Assembly: GCF_000148725.1 (NCBI RefSeq)
Contig: NZ_GL476318.1
Coordinates: forward strand, 98,201-162,200
DNA: 64,000 nt
Origin: Roseibium sp. TrichSKD4
GTDB taxonomy: Bacteria > Pseudomonadota > Alphaproteobacteria > Rhizobiales > Stappiaceae
Direction: 5' to 3'
Below, piece by piece: positions 1 through 9,811 of the stretch (the stretch's first letter is position 1; each line of letters starts with the position of its first letter). The notes beneath the pieces are model-generated. The model saw only the letters and a program-made list of their open reading frames with translations, was not told the DNA's origin and did no database searches. Both the position numbers and the translations under genes were made by a program.

Positions 1-1514
<1,514 letters not shown>

Positions 1515-2035
1515 GGGGCTCCGCTTCTCCACGTTTTTGGATGTTGGGATTCTGCTCAAAATCTGCCGCGTGTTTTATGCGAAACTTGGCGTCGGGGCAA
1601 TGGGGGAGATGCGAGCCAATTGGTGAAGACTAGCGGAATGAGCCCAAACGCCAACTCCATCCGCCGCAAAGCCTCCAATTTTTTGAGTAATCAATATTCC
1701 CGCCAAAATACGCCAAACCATTTTTTTAGCGTGTTCAACCATCCCCCGATAGATCACGGTATGGATCCCGGATCACGCTGCGCTTGTCCGGGATGACGAT
1801 GTGAAGGGGATGCGTGGGGATGTACCCAGCCTCAATTGTCATCCCATGGCTATGACCATGGGATCCATTCCGTTTTCTTTCAGCTTGCTCAGGAAACCAA
1901 ATGAACCAGTGAAATCATCCTGTCCGATCAACTCACATCTGAAACCTGCAAGATACGGGAAAACCGACCACATGAGATTGTTTGATGAGCGCCATCAACC
2001 TACGCTGGCCAAAATTTCTTTTACGAGATTGAGAC
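1515..2035. other. Intergenic region, no gene; holds one copy of a dispersed repeat
   Basis: The divergent spacer between ettA (minus) and the repeat-protein gene (plus). Short open frames on both strands lack ribosome sites and resemble nothing. The only recognisable structure is the two-hairpin repeat at about 1751-1898. Promoters for both flanking genes must lie here, but I cannot place them with confidence. Confidence 0.6.
1751..1898 (+). repeat. Two-hairpin intergenic repeat, copy A
   Basis: This element begins AGATCACGGT and is repeated nearly unchanged at 4237-4375. It holds two hairpins. The first has arms ATCCCGGA and TCCGGGAT. The second is ATCCCATGG-CTATGA-CCATGGGAT. A tail follows with GGATCCATTCCG and CAGCTTGCTCA. 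The layout resembles REP/BIME-like palindromic intergenic elements of alphaproteobacteria. Function is unknown; plausible roles are transcript ends or mRNA structure. Confidence 0.85.
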
Positions 2036-4189
2036 ATGTTGATTACGTCTTACGCCCAAATCGAGGAACTGATTGAAAACGGCGAGCTCACTAACGCTGA
2101 GCAAAAACTGCTAGAGGGCTGCAAAAATGGCAGGTTAGTCGTCGTTGGCGATGGTCAACTTCCAAATAAACGTACGGAAGAAAACGCAGTTCGTGCAGGT
2201 TTGCTGCGTTATCTTATGTGCGGCGGATGCGAGACCTATCGGCCGCATGATCACGGTGTGGAACTCGTCGGGGCATGGGTCGAAGGAGAGCTGGATATCG
2301 AATTCGCCAAGACAAGGGGCAACAATCATCTCGTTGCTTGTTCGTTTCATGAAGTAATCAACGCCTTTCAGATGGTCGGCGATGCAATCAACCTGACCAG
2401 AAGCCGGTTTCCGGGATTGTTCGCCCAAGGCGCGAAGATCGCTGGCGGTGTTTTCCTGCGTGAGGCCGTGTCGGAGAGCAGAGTCTCTTTTTCAGGCGCG
2501 AAAATCGCAGAGGACGTATTCCTGAGCGACACCACATCAGAGGGCACAGTCTCTTTTGCGGGCGCCGAGATTGGCGGCCAGTTTTCTTGCAATAAAACCA
2601 AGCTGAAGGGCGACGACGGCAAGGCCCTGAACGCCCAAGGCGCGAAGATCACTGGTGACGTTTTCCTGCACGAGGCCACATCAGAGGGCGAAGTCTCACT
2701 TGCGGGCGCGGAGATTGGCGGACAGCTATCATGCAATAAAGCCAAGCTGAAGGGCGGCGACCACAAGGCCCTGAATGCCCAAAGCGCGAAAATCGCACAG
2801 GGTGTTTTCCTGACCAACACCATATCAAAGGGCGAAATCTCTTTAGCGGGCGCCGAGATTGGCGGCCAGCTTTCTTGCCATGAAGCCAAACTGAAGGGTG
2901 GCAACCACAAGGCTCCGAATGCACAGGGTGCGAAGATCGCAAGTGATGTTTTCCTGACCGACGCCATATCGGAAGGCGAAGTCTCTTTTGCGGGCGCTGA
3001 GATTGACGGCCGGCTTGCATGCGAAAACGCCATACTGGCGGGCAACACGGGCGATGCACTCAACGCCCAGCGGCTGGTAGTGAAAGCAGGCTTTTTCTGG
3101 CGAGAGGTAGACTCTGTTTCAGGTTTAATTGATCTCGCCTCCGCTCATGTGGGCGATTTGGTAGACGACAAGGAAAGTTGGGACAAGGTTGAACAGCTAG
3201 AGCTCTCGGGCTTCACGTATGACACGCTGCATGGCTCGACGGATTTGGCGTTTCGAAAAGACTGGCTCAAAAAGGGTGCCAGACCAAACGGAGCGTTTCA
3301 CCCCCAACCCTATCAGCAATATGCCAAGGTGTTGCGGACCAGCGGGCACAGGGCTGAGGCAAGGGACATACTGGTTGAAAAGGAAATTCAGCAGCGGCGG
3401 GCACGGCGCAGTGTCTGGCGAAACTCCATCCGATTTATGCGGTCTCTAAATAACCTCATCCAGCAGAAAGGTAGAGACGCGGAAACTCGAAGAGCAGCAG
3501 CGCAAACAGCCGCTGCCGCCGCTGCTGAAGCCCCTGAAATTCGTGCGAAATTTAATGACGTTTTCTTTAGGCGCTTCGGATCTAACCCAACACGCTCCGA
3601 CTGTGATGCTTTTGAAAACCGGTGGGCACAGCAGGATTTCCAAAATCAGTTGCTTATTGACCGTTCTTGGAATGCCCTGTGCATTTCGTGGAACACAATC
3701 TGGGATCGTGTGCTGAGATTTGTTGCAGGATATGGCTACAAACCCTGGCGAAGCTTAGGTTGGCTTTTCGCCATGATCATGATCGTAGCTGGATTGGCCC
3801 ACCTGACTTGGCAAGCCGGTGATTTCGCGCCCAATTCCGATGTAATTCTGACATCGGAAAACTGGAAGTCCTATGCCGATGCAGTGAACGAAGACGGCGC
3901 GCCCACCTATGCCAATCCGGCAGAAGTCCGGTCCAAAACGCCAGATCAACAAGCCGTTGGTCACGGACGTGATTATGAGACCTTTGACTCCATTTTCTAT
4001 GCCATGGACGTGGTCGTCCCGATCATTGATCTCGGCCAGACAGATGCCTGGGCTCCCTCAACCTCCCGTGGGCAAACAGGCTTCTGGATGTTTTATCTGC
4101 AAAAAGTCTTCATCATTCTCGGATGGGTCATCACCGCCATCGCTGCCGCAGCGATTACCGGCATTATTCGGAACAATGACGAGGTTTGA
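2036..4189 (+). CDS. Beta-helical repeat protein with C-terminal two-helix membrane domain, unknown function
   Basis: A 717-residue protein. Residues ~110-330 carry about five degenerate repeats of ~43 residues built on GAEIGGQLSC, AKLKG, ALNAQGAKI and DVFLxxAxSEGEVS, probably a right-handed beta-helix distantly like pentapeptide repeats. Residues ~440-500 are charged and Ala-rich. Two hydrophobic segments near 577-597 (LGWLFAMIMIVAGLAHL) and 685-707 (FIILGWVITAIAAAAITGII) bracket a loop with FDSIFYAMDVVVPIIDLGQ, which recalls the pore-loop layout of two-helix ion channels. Relatives are often named 'membrane-associated oxidoreductase', but I see no cofactor-binding motif to justify that. No Sec signal; the N-terminus is probably cytoplasmic. 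The gene stands alone and is flanked on both sides by the same intergenic repeat. Real gene: very sure; function: unknown. Confidence 0.85.
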   Translation: MLITSYAQIEELIENGELTNAEQKLLEGCKNGRLVVVGDGQLPNKRTEENAVRAGLLRYLMCGGCETYRPHDHGVELVGAWVEGELDIEFAKTRGNNHLVACSFHEVINAFQMVGDAINLTRSRFPGLFAQGAKIAGGVFLREAVSESRVSFSGAKIAEDVFLSDTTSEGTVSFAGAEIGGQFSCNKTKLKGDDGKALNAQGAKITGDVFLHEATSEGEVSLAGAEIGGQLSCNKAKLKGGDHKALNAQSAKIAQGVFLTNTISKGEISLAGAEIGGQLSCHEAKLKGGNHKAPNAQGAKIASDVFLTDAISEGEVSFAGAEIDGRLACENAILAGNTGDALNAQRLVVKAGFFWREVDSVSGLIDLASAHVGDLVDDKESWDKVEQLELSGFTYDTLHGSTDLAFRKDWLKKGARPNGAFHPQPYQQYAKVLRTSGHRAEARDILVEKEIQQRRARRSVWRNSIRFMRSLNNLIQQKGRDAETRRAAAQTAAAAAAEAPEIRAKFNDVFFRRFGSNPTRSDCDAFENRWAQQDFQNQLLIDRSWNALCISWNTIWDRVLRFVAGYGYKPWRSLGWLFAMIMIVAGLAHLTWQAGDFAPNSDVILTSENWKSYADAVNEDGAPTYANPAEVRSKTPDQQAVGHGRDYETFDSIFYAMDVVVPIIDLGQTDAWAPSTSRGQTGFWMFYLQKVFIILGWVITAIAAAAITGIIRNNDEV

Positions 4190-4236
4190 AATTATCAAAG
4201 CCCGTTTTTCTGCAGAGAGCTCAACTATCCGCAGAT

Positions 4237-4375
4237 AGATCACGGTAAGGATCCCGGATCGCGCTGCGCTTGTCCGGGACGACGATGTGATGGGGATGCG
4301 GGGGCTTTGCCCTGCCCCAATTGTCATCCCATGGCTATGACCATGGGATCCATTCCGTTTTTTTTCAACTGGTGA
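4237..4375 (+). repeat. Two-hairpin intergenic repeat, copy B
   Basis: Near-identical to copy A at 1751-1898, same orientation, with the same two hairpins (ATCCCGGA/TCCGGGAT and ATCCCATGG/CCATGGGAT). It starts about 50 bases after the stop of the 717-residue gene. Copies A and B therefore bracket that gene as direct repeats. Confidence 0.85.
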
Positions 4376-4466
4376 AGGTGCTCGGGGGAACGTCACGTTA
4401 TATATCCGCGATCAAATCGGGGAAGACGATCGAGGCTGGGGCACGATCCCGGCAAAACACTCAGGC

Positions 4467-4531
4467 CGTCATCCCGGACAAGCAAAGCGCGATCCGGGAT
4501 CCCCATTCCGATCACTGTCAGCTTGCTCATA
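4467..4531 (-). repeat. Partial copy of the intergenic repeat (first hairpin inverted, plus tail)
   Basis: Contains GTCATCCCGGACAAGC and GCGCGATCCGGGATCC, the reverse complement of the first hairpin of copies A and B. It is followed by ATTCCGATC and CAGCTTGCTCAT, which match the tail of copy A in direct orientation. It is therefore a rearranged or shorter member of the same family. Bases 4532-4605 hold nothing recognisable. Confidence 0.7.
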
Positions 4532-4605
4532 CATTTCAAGACAGCTTGTGATTTGGACCACGGAACCCTGTCGCCAATGACGCCCAAAACCACAACCCGT
4601 TTTCC

Positions 4606-6024
4606 CTAAACCCACGGCACGTTCTCCACCCAGTTTGTAGCCTGATGATAGGCGTGGCCGAGTCGGAGGAGTTTGAGGTCCGCGCCTTTGGGGCCGATCA
4701 GTTGCAAGCCCATAGGAAGACCCGATGCAGTGAAACCGACGGGCACGTTGAGCGCAGGCACACCGACCAAAGAGGCAGGAATGACGACTTCCATCCACTG
4801 GTGATAGGTGGCCATGGGCCTCCCCGCAATCTCGGACGGCCAATGGGTGTCTGCATCAAACGGAAACACCTGAGCGGACGGAAGCGCCAGAACGTCAAAC
4901 CGCTCAAAAGCGCGAGCAAGCTGCCTGTACCAGCTGGAGCGGACTGTGCTGGCTTCAAATACCTCCATGCTCGACAGCGCAAGACCGCACTCGATCTCCC
5001 AAATGGCTTCTGGCTTGAGTTTCGCCCGCGTTGACGGTTTGTCATAAAGCGCCTTGAGACCGCCTGCAATGGCAAAAGAGCGCAAGGTGAGCCACGAGTT
5101 CCAAATCTTCTCCGGGGCGAAGGAGGGAACAAACGGCTCGACCTCAACCCCAAGATCGGCGAACGCGGCAAAGGCCCCTTCGCACTGATCCAGCACACCA
5201 GCCTCCATGGCATAATGTCCGTTCCAATCGCCAATCCAGCCGATCTTGAGGCCCTTCACGTCACCATCTAGGAGGCCGGTGAATTTGGGTACCTCAGCGT
5301 GGGAATGCGGCAAACGCGGATCAGGACCGGCGATCACATCCATCAAAAATGCTAGATCCTCCACGGATCGGGCCATTGGGCCATCCGTCGCCAGCTGATT
5401 GAAAAAGCTCTCTTTTCGCGGATCACCCGGCACCAGCCCAAAGGTTGGGCGAAAACCATAGACATTGCAGAACGCTGCCGGATTGCGCAGTGAGCCCATC
5501 ATGTCGGACCCGTCAGCAAGCGGCACCAGACGCGCTGCTAATGCAGCGGCTGCTCCGCCCGATGACCCGCCCGCCGTTTTGGTTATGTCATAAGGATTGC
5601 GCGTGACCCCATGAACCGGATTGTAGCTCTGCGAGCCCATGCCGAATTCCGGCGTATTTGTCTTGCCAATGAAGATCGCCCCTGCGGCGCGCAAACGTTC
5701 AGCCAAAAGGTCATCTTGTGCTGGCACATGATCGGCAAAGATCGGAGACCCATGGGTGGAGCGCAGGCCCTTCACTTCCACCAGATCCTTCACCACAAAG
5801 GGAAGACCGCGGAGCGGGCCCGTTCGAGGGGTATTGTCTGCCGCCTTTGCGGCCGCCATCAGCGTATCCCGGTCTGGCATAGAGACAATAGCGTTGATCG
5901 CCGGATTAACCGCATCAACCCGCGCCAACACCGCCTCCATCACCTCCGCACAGGATATTTCTTTCCGCACCATCAACCTCAAGAGGTCCACAGCATCGAG
6001 AAGAGTAAGGTCGGTCGCAGTCAT
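4606..6024 (-). CDS. Amidase signature family enzyme
   Basis: A 472-residue amidase signature (AS) family hydrolase, expected to cleave a C-N amide bond in the cytoplasm. The Ser-Ser-Lys machinery is visible: Lys in LPFVVKDLVEVKG, the hallmark KTAGGSSGGAAAALAA, and the following DGSDMMGSLRNPAAFCNVYGF. Length fits the family. I place the start at 6024 (MTATDLTLLDAV) because AS enzymes normally begin with this helix; the frame stays open to 6096 but the extra 24 residues look non-coding. No strong ribosome site precedes 6024, so translation may depend on the upstream gene. It is last in the leftward operon 9384-4606, 90 bases after the GNAT gene. With two amine-type oxidases upstream, hydrolysis of an amide intermediate is likely, but the substrate cannot be read from sequence. 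Confidence 0.9.
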   Translation of the reverse strand: MTATDLTLLDAVDLLRLMVRKEISCAEVMEAVLARVDAVNPAINAIVSMPDRDTLMAAAKAADNTPRTGPLRGLPFVVKDLVEVKGLRSTHGSPIFADHVPAQDDLLAERLRAAGAIFIGKTNTPEFGMGSQSYNPVHGVTRNPYDITKTAGGSSGGAAAALAARLVPLADGSDMMGSLRNPAAFCNVYGFRPTFGLVPGDPRKESFFNQLATDGPMARSVEDLAFLMDVIAGPDPRLPHSHAEVPKFTGLLDGDVKGLKIGWIGDWNGHYAMEAGVLDQCEGAFAAFADLGVEVEPFVPSFAPEKIWNSWLTLRSFAIAGGLKALYDKPSTRAKLKPEAIWEIECGLALSSMEVFEASTVRSSWYRQLARAFERFDVLALPSAQVFPFDADTHWPSEIAGRPMATYHQWMEVVIPASLVGVPALNVPVGFTASGLPMGLQLIGPKGADLKLLRLGHAYHQATNWVENVPWV

Positions 6025-6114
6025 GGGAGGGTCCGTGTTGGTTAACAGGCAAGCATCAAAAGATGACCACAGCAACAGGCACTCCCGCAATGGCAATTTG
6101 AGCGAAAGGACCGG

Positions 6115-6720
6115 TCAAAGTCGGCAACCGCACCACACTGTAGCAGGTCGATCATCGCGGACAATTCCGAGGCCCTTGGCGGTCCAGAAGGCAGGACCAT
6201 CAGAATTGGATGGGGCAACACCCGCGTGAACACCGCTTGCGCCATGGTCTTTGAGGTTATCAAGAAACAGCGACAACAACCTTGATCCGAAACCCTTGCC
6301 TTGGGTGCGGGGCATCACGTTCATGTGAATATGAGCGGGATAATCTAAAAGAAGGTCTGGCGTGGTTTTAACCGGGTGATGGATGAACTGCACACGTTTT
6401 TCATCCAAGGACCCGTCAGCAAATTTAGTGTTCGACAGGGGATAGCGGCGACGCAATTCCGGCCACCACTCAACCTCCAGCGCTGTTTCAAACGCAACTG
6501 TATCCGTCGCACCGACAACATAGCCGCAAATGCCTTCTTCATCCTCGGCAACATACCCAAACCCGCCTGAAACACTGACATAGGGGAGCGCATAAATCTG
6601 CGCCAACAAGGTCGTGTCCTGATAAAGGGCGGTTGCGTCTTTGCCAGCGTCACCGGTCTTCAAACACACGTTAGCCAGACCGTTTTCGTCCCTGGCCTCA
6701 ACTGGACGCAACTTCATCAT
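6115..6720 (-). CDS. GNAT family N-acetyltransferase
   Basis: About 201 residues. The C-terminal half has the GNAT acetyl-CoA loop in MNVMPRTQGKGFGSRLLSLF (Q/R-x-x-G-x-G/A), preceded by a beta strand and followed by HAGVAPSNSDGPAFW, the usual Asn-containing helix. The N-terminal half (GGFGYVAEDEEGICGYVVGA, then EVEWWPELRRRYPL) resembles the acetyltransferase-like domain found at the C-terminus of bacterial and eukaryotic O-GlcNAcases, a similarity from memory. The start is one of two adjacent ATG codons at 6720 and 6717; the open frame continues upstream but overlaps the preceding oxidase gene. It lies 28 bases after that gene in the same operon. The acceptor is unknown; an amine made or consumed by the neighbouring oxidases is plausible. 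Confidence 0.88.
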   Translation of the reverse strand: MMKLRPVEARDENGLANVCLKTGDAGKDATALYQDTTLLAQIYALPYVSVSGGFGYVAEDEEGICGYVVGATDTVAFETALEVEWWPELRRRYPLSNTKFADGSLDEKRVQFIHHPVKTTPDLLLDYPAHIHMNVMPRTQGKGFGSRLLSLFLDNLKDHGASGVHAGVAPSNSDGPAFWTAKGLGIVRDDRPATVWCGCRL

Positions 6721-6748
6721 CAAATTCTCTGAACTTCGAACTCCGGAC

Positions 6749-8062
6749 TTACATCCGATCACGCAAGCCATACCACCAGTAGGCGAGCTGAAGATAGGCC
6801 AACCGAAGTGGCGGAAAGGGAAACCTTCGGAAGGGAGCGCGCATGACTGCAGGGACCTCCGAGGAAGTGAGGTGTCCACAGGCCAGATCCGCAACCTTCT
6901 CGCCAGACAAGGATGCCATGGCGATACCACTGCCGTGCCAAGCCATCGCTGTATAGACACCCTCAGATTCGGGGATCTCGCCAACAAAGGGTGTCAGGTT
7001 CCAGGAAAGGCAGACGTGACCGTACCAGGAGTGTTCGCTTTCGACATGCCGCCACGCGGGAAACATCCGGTCGAAATCCCTACGCCCTGTATTTTTCATG
7101 GCTTCAAGGGAGCCCGGCGTTTCCACCAAACCTCCGCGCGTTCCAAACAGGAACCGACGATCCGGCATCAACCTGAAATAATGCAAGAGTATTCGCGTGT
7201 CTGCCGCCATCAAGTCCGAGGTCCAGCCTTGGTCAGCAAGCTCCGTGTCGGTCAAAGGCCGTGTGACATGAACGGACGACATGACCGGTAGAGTTCGCCC
7301 GTAGAGCCATTTGGGAAGGCTCTCATCACGGTACCCATTGCCCGCTAAAATCACCTTGTTGGCGGTCACTGTTCCTCGGCCTGTCTGCAAACGCCATTTC
7401 GCACCCTGACGGCTGAGCTTCTTCACGGGAGACGTTCCAAATATCCGAACCCCGGCCTCTCGCGCCTTTTGCGCAAGCGCCAACACATACTTCATCGGGT
7501 TCAATGCAAATCCATAAGCGACGTGAAATCCACCATGAAACTCTGGCCCTGACAGTCCCTCGTCCTGCAAATCTGATTTGGACAATACCCGAGCAGAAAG
7601 CCCAAAAGTCTCCTTTAGATAGGATGCTTCTGCGGCAAAGCCATCAACATCCCGCTTTCGATGCGCAAGGATCACTTCTCCTTTTGAATGTCGATCTGCA
7701 TGAACACCCCAATCGTCCAGGCGCGCCCGAACGGTCTCAATCGCTTCACATTGATAGCGAACGAAGGCTTTTGCTTCTTCGAGACCGTAATGCCGGACAA
7801 GGTCGGTTTCCGATTTCTTCGTGCCTCCAAAACAGCAAAACCCACCATTTCTGCCCGACGCGCCCCAGCCGACATGCTTTGCTTCCAATATGGCGACAGA
7901 ATGCCCCTGCTTTGCCAGACGCAAGGCCGCGCTTAATCCCGTATACCCTGCCCCGACAATAGCGAACTCCGCAGATACGTCATCCTGAAGCATCGGGTCC
8001 TGCGGCAGATGATCGACGCTTGCCTCCCAGTAGCTGCCAATTTTGTGCTGAGTGTTTTCCAT
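6749..8062 (-). CDS. FAD-dependent oxidoreductase, DAO family (second amine/amino-acid oxidase of operon)
   Basis: A 437-residue DAO-type flavoenzyme. The N-terminal ADP-binding fold is clear: EFAIVGAGYTGLSAALRLAK (GxGxxG), then VAILEAKHVGWGASGRNGG, the motif typical of PuuB/OrdL-like oxidases. The C-terminal FAD strand is YTAMAWHGSGIAMASLSG. The ATG at 8062 follows the upstream stop codon (8065-8067) by two bases and is preceded by TTTGAGG; a TTG at 8068 is the alternative. It is a paralogue of the next gene upstream (same size, same GWGASGRNGG motif) and translationally linked to it. Likely reaction: oxidation of a primary or secondary amine to aldehyde or imine with peroxide formation; substrate not determinable. 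Confidence 0.92.
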   Translation of the reverse strand: MENTQHKIGSYWEASVDHLPQDPMLQDDVSAEFAIVGAGYTGLSAALRLAKQGHSVAILEAKHVGWGASGRNGGFCCFGGTKKSETDLVRHYGLEEAKAFVRYQCEAIETVRARLDDWGVHADRHSKGEVILAHRKRDVDGFAAEASYLKETFGLSARVLSKSDLQDEGLSGPEFHGGFHVAYGFALNPMKYVLALAQKAREAGVRIFGTSPVKKLSRQGAKWRLQTGRGTVTANKVILAGNGYRDESLPKWLYGRTLPVMSSVHVTRPLTDTELADQGWTSDLMAADTRILLHYFRLMPDRRFLFGTRGGLVETPGSLEAMKNTGRRDFDRMFPAWRHVESEHSWYGHVCLSWNLTPFVGEIPESEGVYTAMAWHGSGIAMASLSGEKVADLACGHLTSSEVPAVMRAPFRRFPFPPLRLAYLQLAYWWYGLRDRM

Positions 8063-8064
8063 CC

Positions 8065-9384
8065 TCAAATTCCAAGCCGATCCCGCATGGCAAACCAGGT
8101 CATCGCCAACACCAACAAAGGATACCGGAACCGAACACCGCCGGGAAAAGCCGGTAGATTGATCTGTTCAAACACATCAAACCGACTTGCAGTTCCATCA
8201 ACGGCTTCCGCGCAGATTTGCCCGGCCAGTGTTGCCATGGCCACACCATGACCGGAATAGCCGGATGCGGACAGGATATTGGGGGTAAGCCTTGCAAAAT
8301 AGGGCATGCGCTTTGTGGTGATGGCAAGAGTTCCGCCCCACCCATATTCGATCTTTACATCCTTCAATTGAGGGAAGATCTCCAACATGGGCTTGCGCAC
8401 GAAGGATTTGATGTCCGTGGGAAAGTCGTACTTGTAGGTTTCTCCGCCGCCAAACAGCAGGCGACGATCCGCAGACATCCGAAAATAGTTGATCACAAAC
8501 TTCGTATCGGCCACTGCCCGCCCTTTGGCGATCAACTTCTCGGCTTCGCTTTCCGAAAAAGGTTCGGTGGCAATGATGTAGTTGTTAATCGGCATGATGT
8601 GACGCGCAGTCGTGGGGTCCAGCTCTCCCAGATATCCATTGCAGCCGAGCACAACATGCTTTGCTCTCACGGCACCTGTTTCCAAATGCACCCTCACTGT
8701 GTCTCCAGGGTCAATCCGGGTCACACGCGAGGTTTCAAAAAGCTTGGCGCCGGCAGCCTCAGCTGCACTCGCAAGGCCCAACGCGAAATTCAGCGGATGC
8801 AGATGTCCGCCGCCGTGGTTCAAAGCACCTGCGAAATAAGCAGGACTGTCAACATAATCGCGGATTTTTGTCCCATTCAGAAACTCGATCTGATCATAGC
8901 CATAGGTGTCGCGGTAATGATCCAAGTCTTCTTTTAGTTCATCGACCCAGTCCTTGCGATGCACCGCCTCGATCAGACCGGGTGTGAAGTCACACTTGAT
9001 ATGATGGGTTTTGATCAACGAGTGCAGCAACTCCATGGATTGTAGCGAAAGATCCCACAGCTCTTTTGCATGAGCCGCGCCGTGTCGCTTTTCAAGGGTT
9101 GTCTGACCGACCCGTTGTCCGGGGCTCACTTGTCCGCCGTTCCGGCCGGACGCCCCCCAACCGACGCGGTTGGCTTCCAGAAGAACCACATCATAGCCCC
9201 GTTCAGCCAAGTGAAGTGCCGTCGAAAGCCCGGTGTACCCCCCACCGACCACGCAAACATCGCAAGAAACGTCACCCGCCAGCTGCGGATAGTTCGTTTT
9301 GGTATCGGCCGTTGCCGAATAAAAGGAGGCTGCGTGCTGGCCAGGGACATCGTTGGCGGTAAGAAGGTCGGGGCTGAAAGTCAT
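8065..9384 (-). CDS. FAD-dependent oxidoreductase, gamma-glutamylputrescine oxidase-like
   Basis: A 439-residue DAO-family flavoenzyme most like PuuB (gamma-glutamylputrescine oxidoreductase). It shows CDVCVVGGGYTGLSTALHLA (FAD fold), LLEANRVGWGASGRNGGQ, and near the C-terminus NILSASGYSGHGVAMATLAG. The N-terminal SFYSATADTKTNYPQLAGD is also typical: these enzymes start with a 'xSYWxxT' segment before the FAD fold. First gene of the leftward operon 9384-4606; its end abuts the paralogous oxidase. A palindrome (TGTGATCACA, 9419-9428) lies 35 bases upstream of the start and is a candidate operator. Family sure; exact substrate inferred. Confidence 0.92.
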   Translation of the reverse strand: MTFSPDLLTANDVPGQHAASFYSATADTKTNYPQLAGDVSCDVCVVGGGYTGLSTALHLAERGYDVVLLEANRVGWGASGRNGGQVSPGQRVGQTTLEKRHGAAHAKELWDLSLQSMELLHSLIKTHHIKCDFTPGLIEAVHRKDWVDELKEDLDHYRDTYGYDQIEFLNGTKIRDYVDSPAYFAGALNHGGGHLHPLNFALGLASAAEAAGAKLFETSRVTRIDPGDTVRVHLETGAVRAKHVVLGCNGYLGELDPTTARHIMPINNYIIATEPFSESEAEKLIAKGRAVADTKFVINYFRMSADRRLLFGGGETYKYDFPTDIKSFVRKPMLEIFPQLKDVKIEYGWGGTLAITTKRMPYFARLTPNILSASGYSGHGVAMATLAGQICAEAVDGTASRFDVFEQINLPAFPGGVRFRYPLLVLAMTWFAMRDRLGI

Positions 9385-9418
9385 GCAGGTCTGTCACTCT
9401 GTCAGGCAGCGGATATTT

Positions 9419-9428
9419 TGTGATCACA
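9419..9428. promoter_or_regulatory. Palindrome TGTGATCACA upstream of the oxidase operon
   Basis: A perfect 10-base palindrome within TTTTGTGATCACATTTG, 35 bases before the first codon of the leftward operon and about 150 bases before the small gene at 9581. The position suits an operator for a GntR- or CRP/FNR-type regulator. No regulator gene is adjacent, so this is a guess from position and symmetry. Confidence 0.3.
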
Positions 9429-9580
9429 TTTGAACAAATTCAACAGTCCGACGACACGCTTTTAAAGGCAAGCGTAATTTTGACAGGTAGCAGAAGGTAG
9501 AGTGGACCGCGTTTGGAAAAAGGCCTAGAAATTTGAAGTGTTGTGGTATTTTAGAATTTGTCTGCACTCAGGAGAATTGC

Positions 9581-9793
9581 GTGTTTGCTCCAGAACCTCA
9601 TCCCTTCTTCGACCCACTTTGGCGGCGTATTGCGCTGATCACTCTTTGTGTTGTTTGGGCAGGTGTTGAGTTCTATCACCAAAAAATGGTGTGGGGCGCA
9701 CTGGTCTTGGCCATCACGGCTCAAGCTACCTGGTCCTATTTGTTGAAATACAAGCGGACGGACGAAGCTTCGGCAGACAAATCTGAAGGCTAA
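9581..9793 (+). CDS. Small membrane protein, DUF3329-like
   Basis: A 70-residue protein starting at GTG 9581, chosen because AGGAG lies at 9570-9574, six bases upstream; an in-frame ATG at 9533 lacks such a site. The core HPFFDPLWRRIALITLCVVW matches the DUF3329 pattern (HPF-PLWRR followed by a hydrophobic helix), and a second hydrophobic stretch MVWGALVLAITAQATWSYLL follows. Two transmembrane helices with a cytoplasmic, charged C-terminus (KYKRTDEASADKSEG) are likely. In PhoR this module is the N-terminal membrane part; here it stands alone, as in many alphaproteobacteria. Function unknown. It converges on the cyclic-di-GMP gene at 9812. Confidence 0.75.
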   Translation: MFAPEPHPFFDPLWRRIALITLCVVWAGVEFYHQKMVWGALVLAITAQATWSYLLKYKRTDEASADKSEG

Positions 9794-9811
9794 TGCCTTT
9801 TTGCCGCATGA

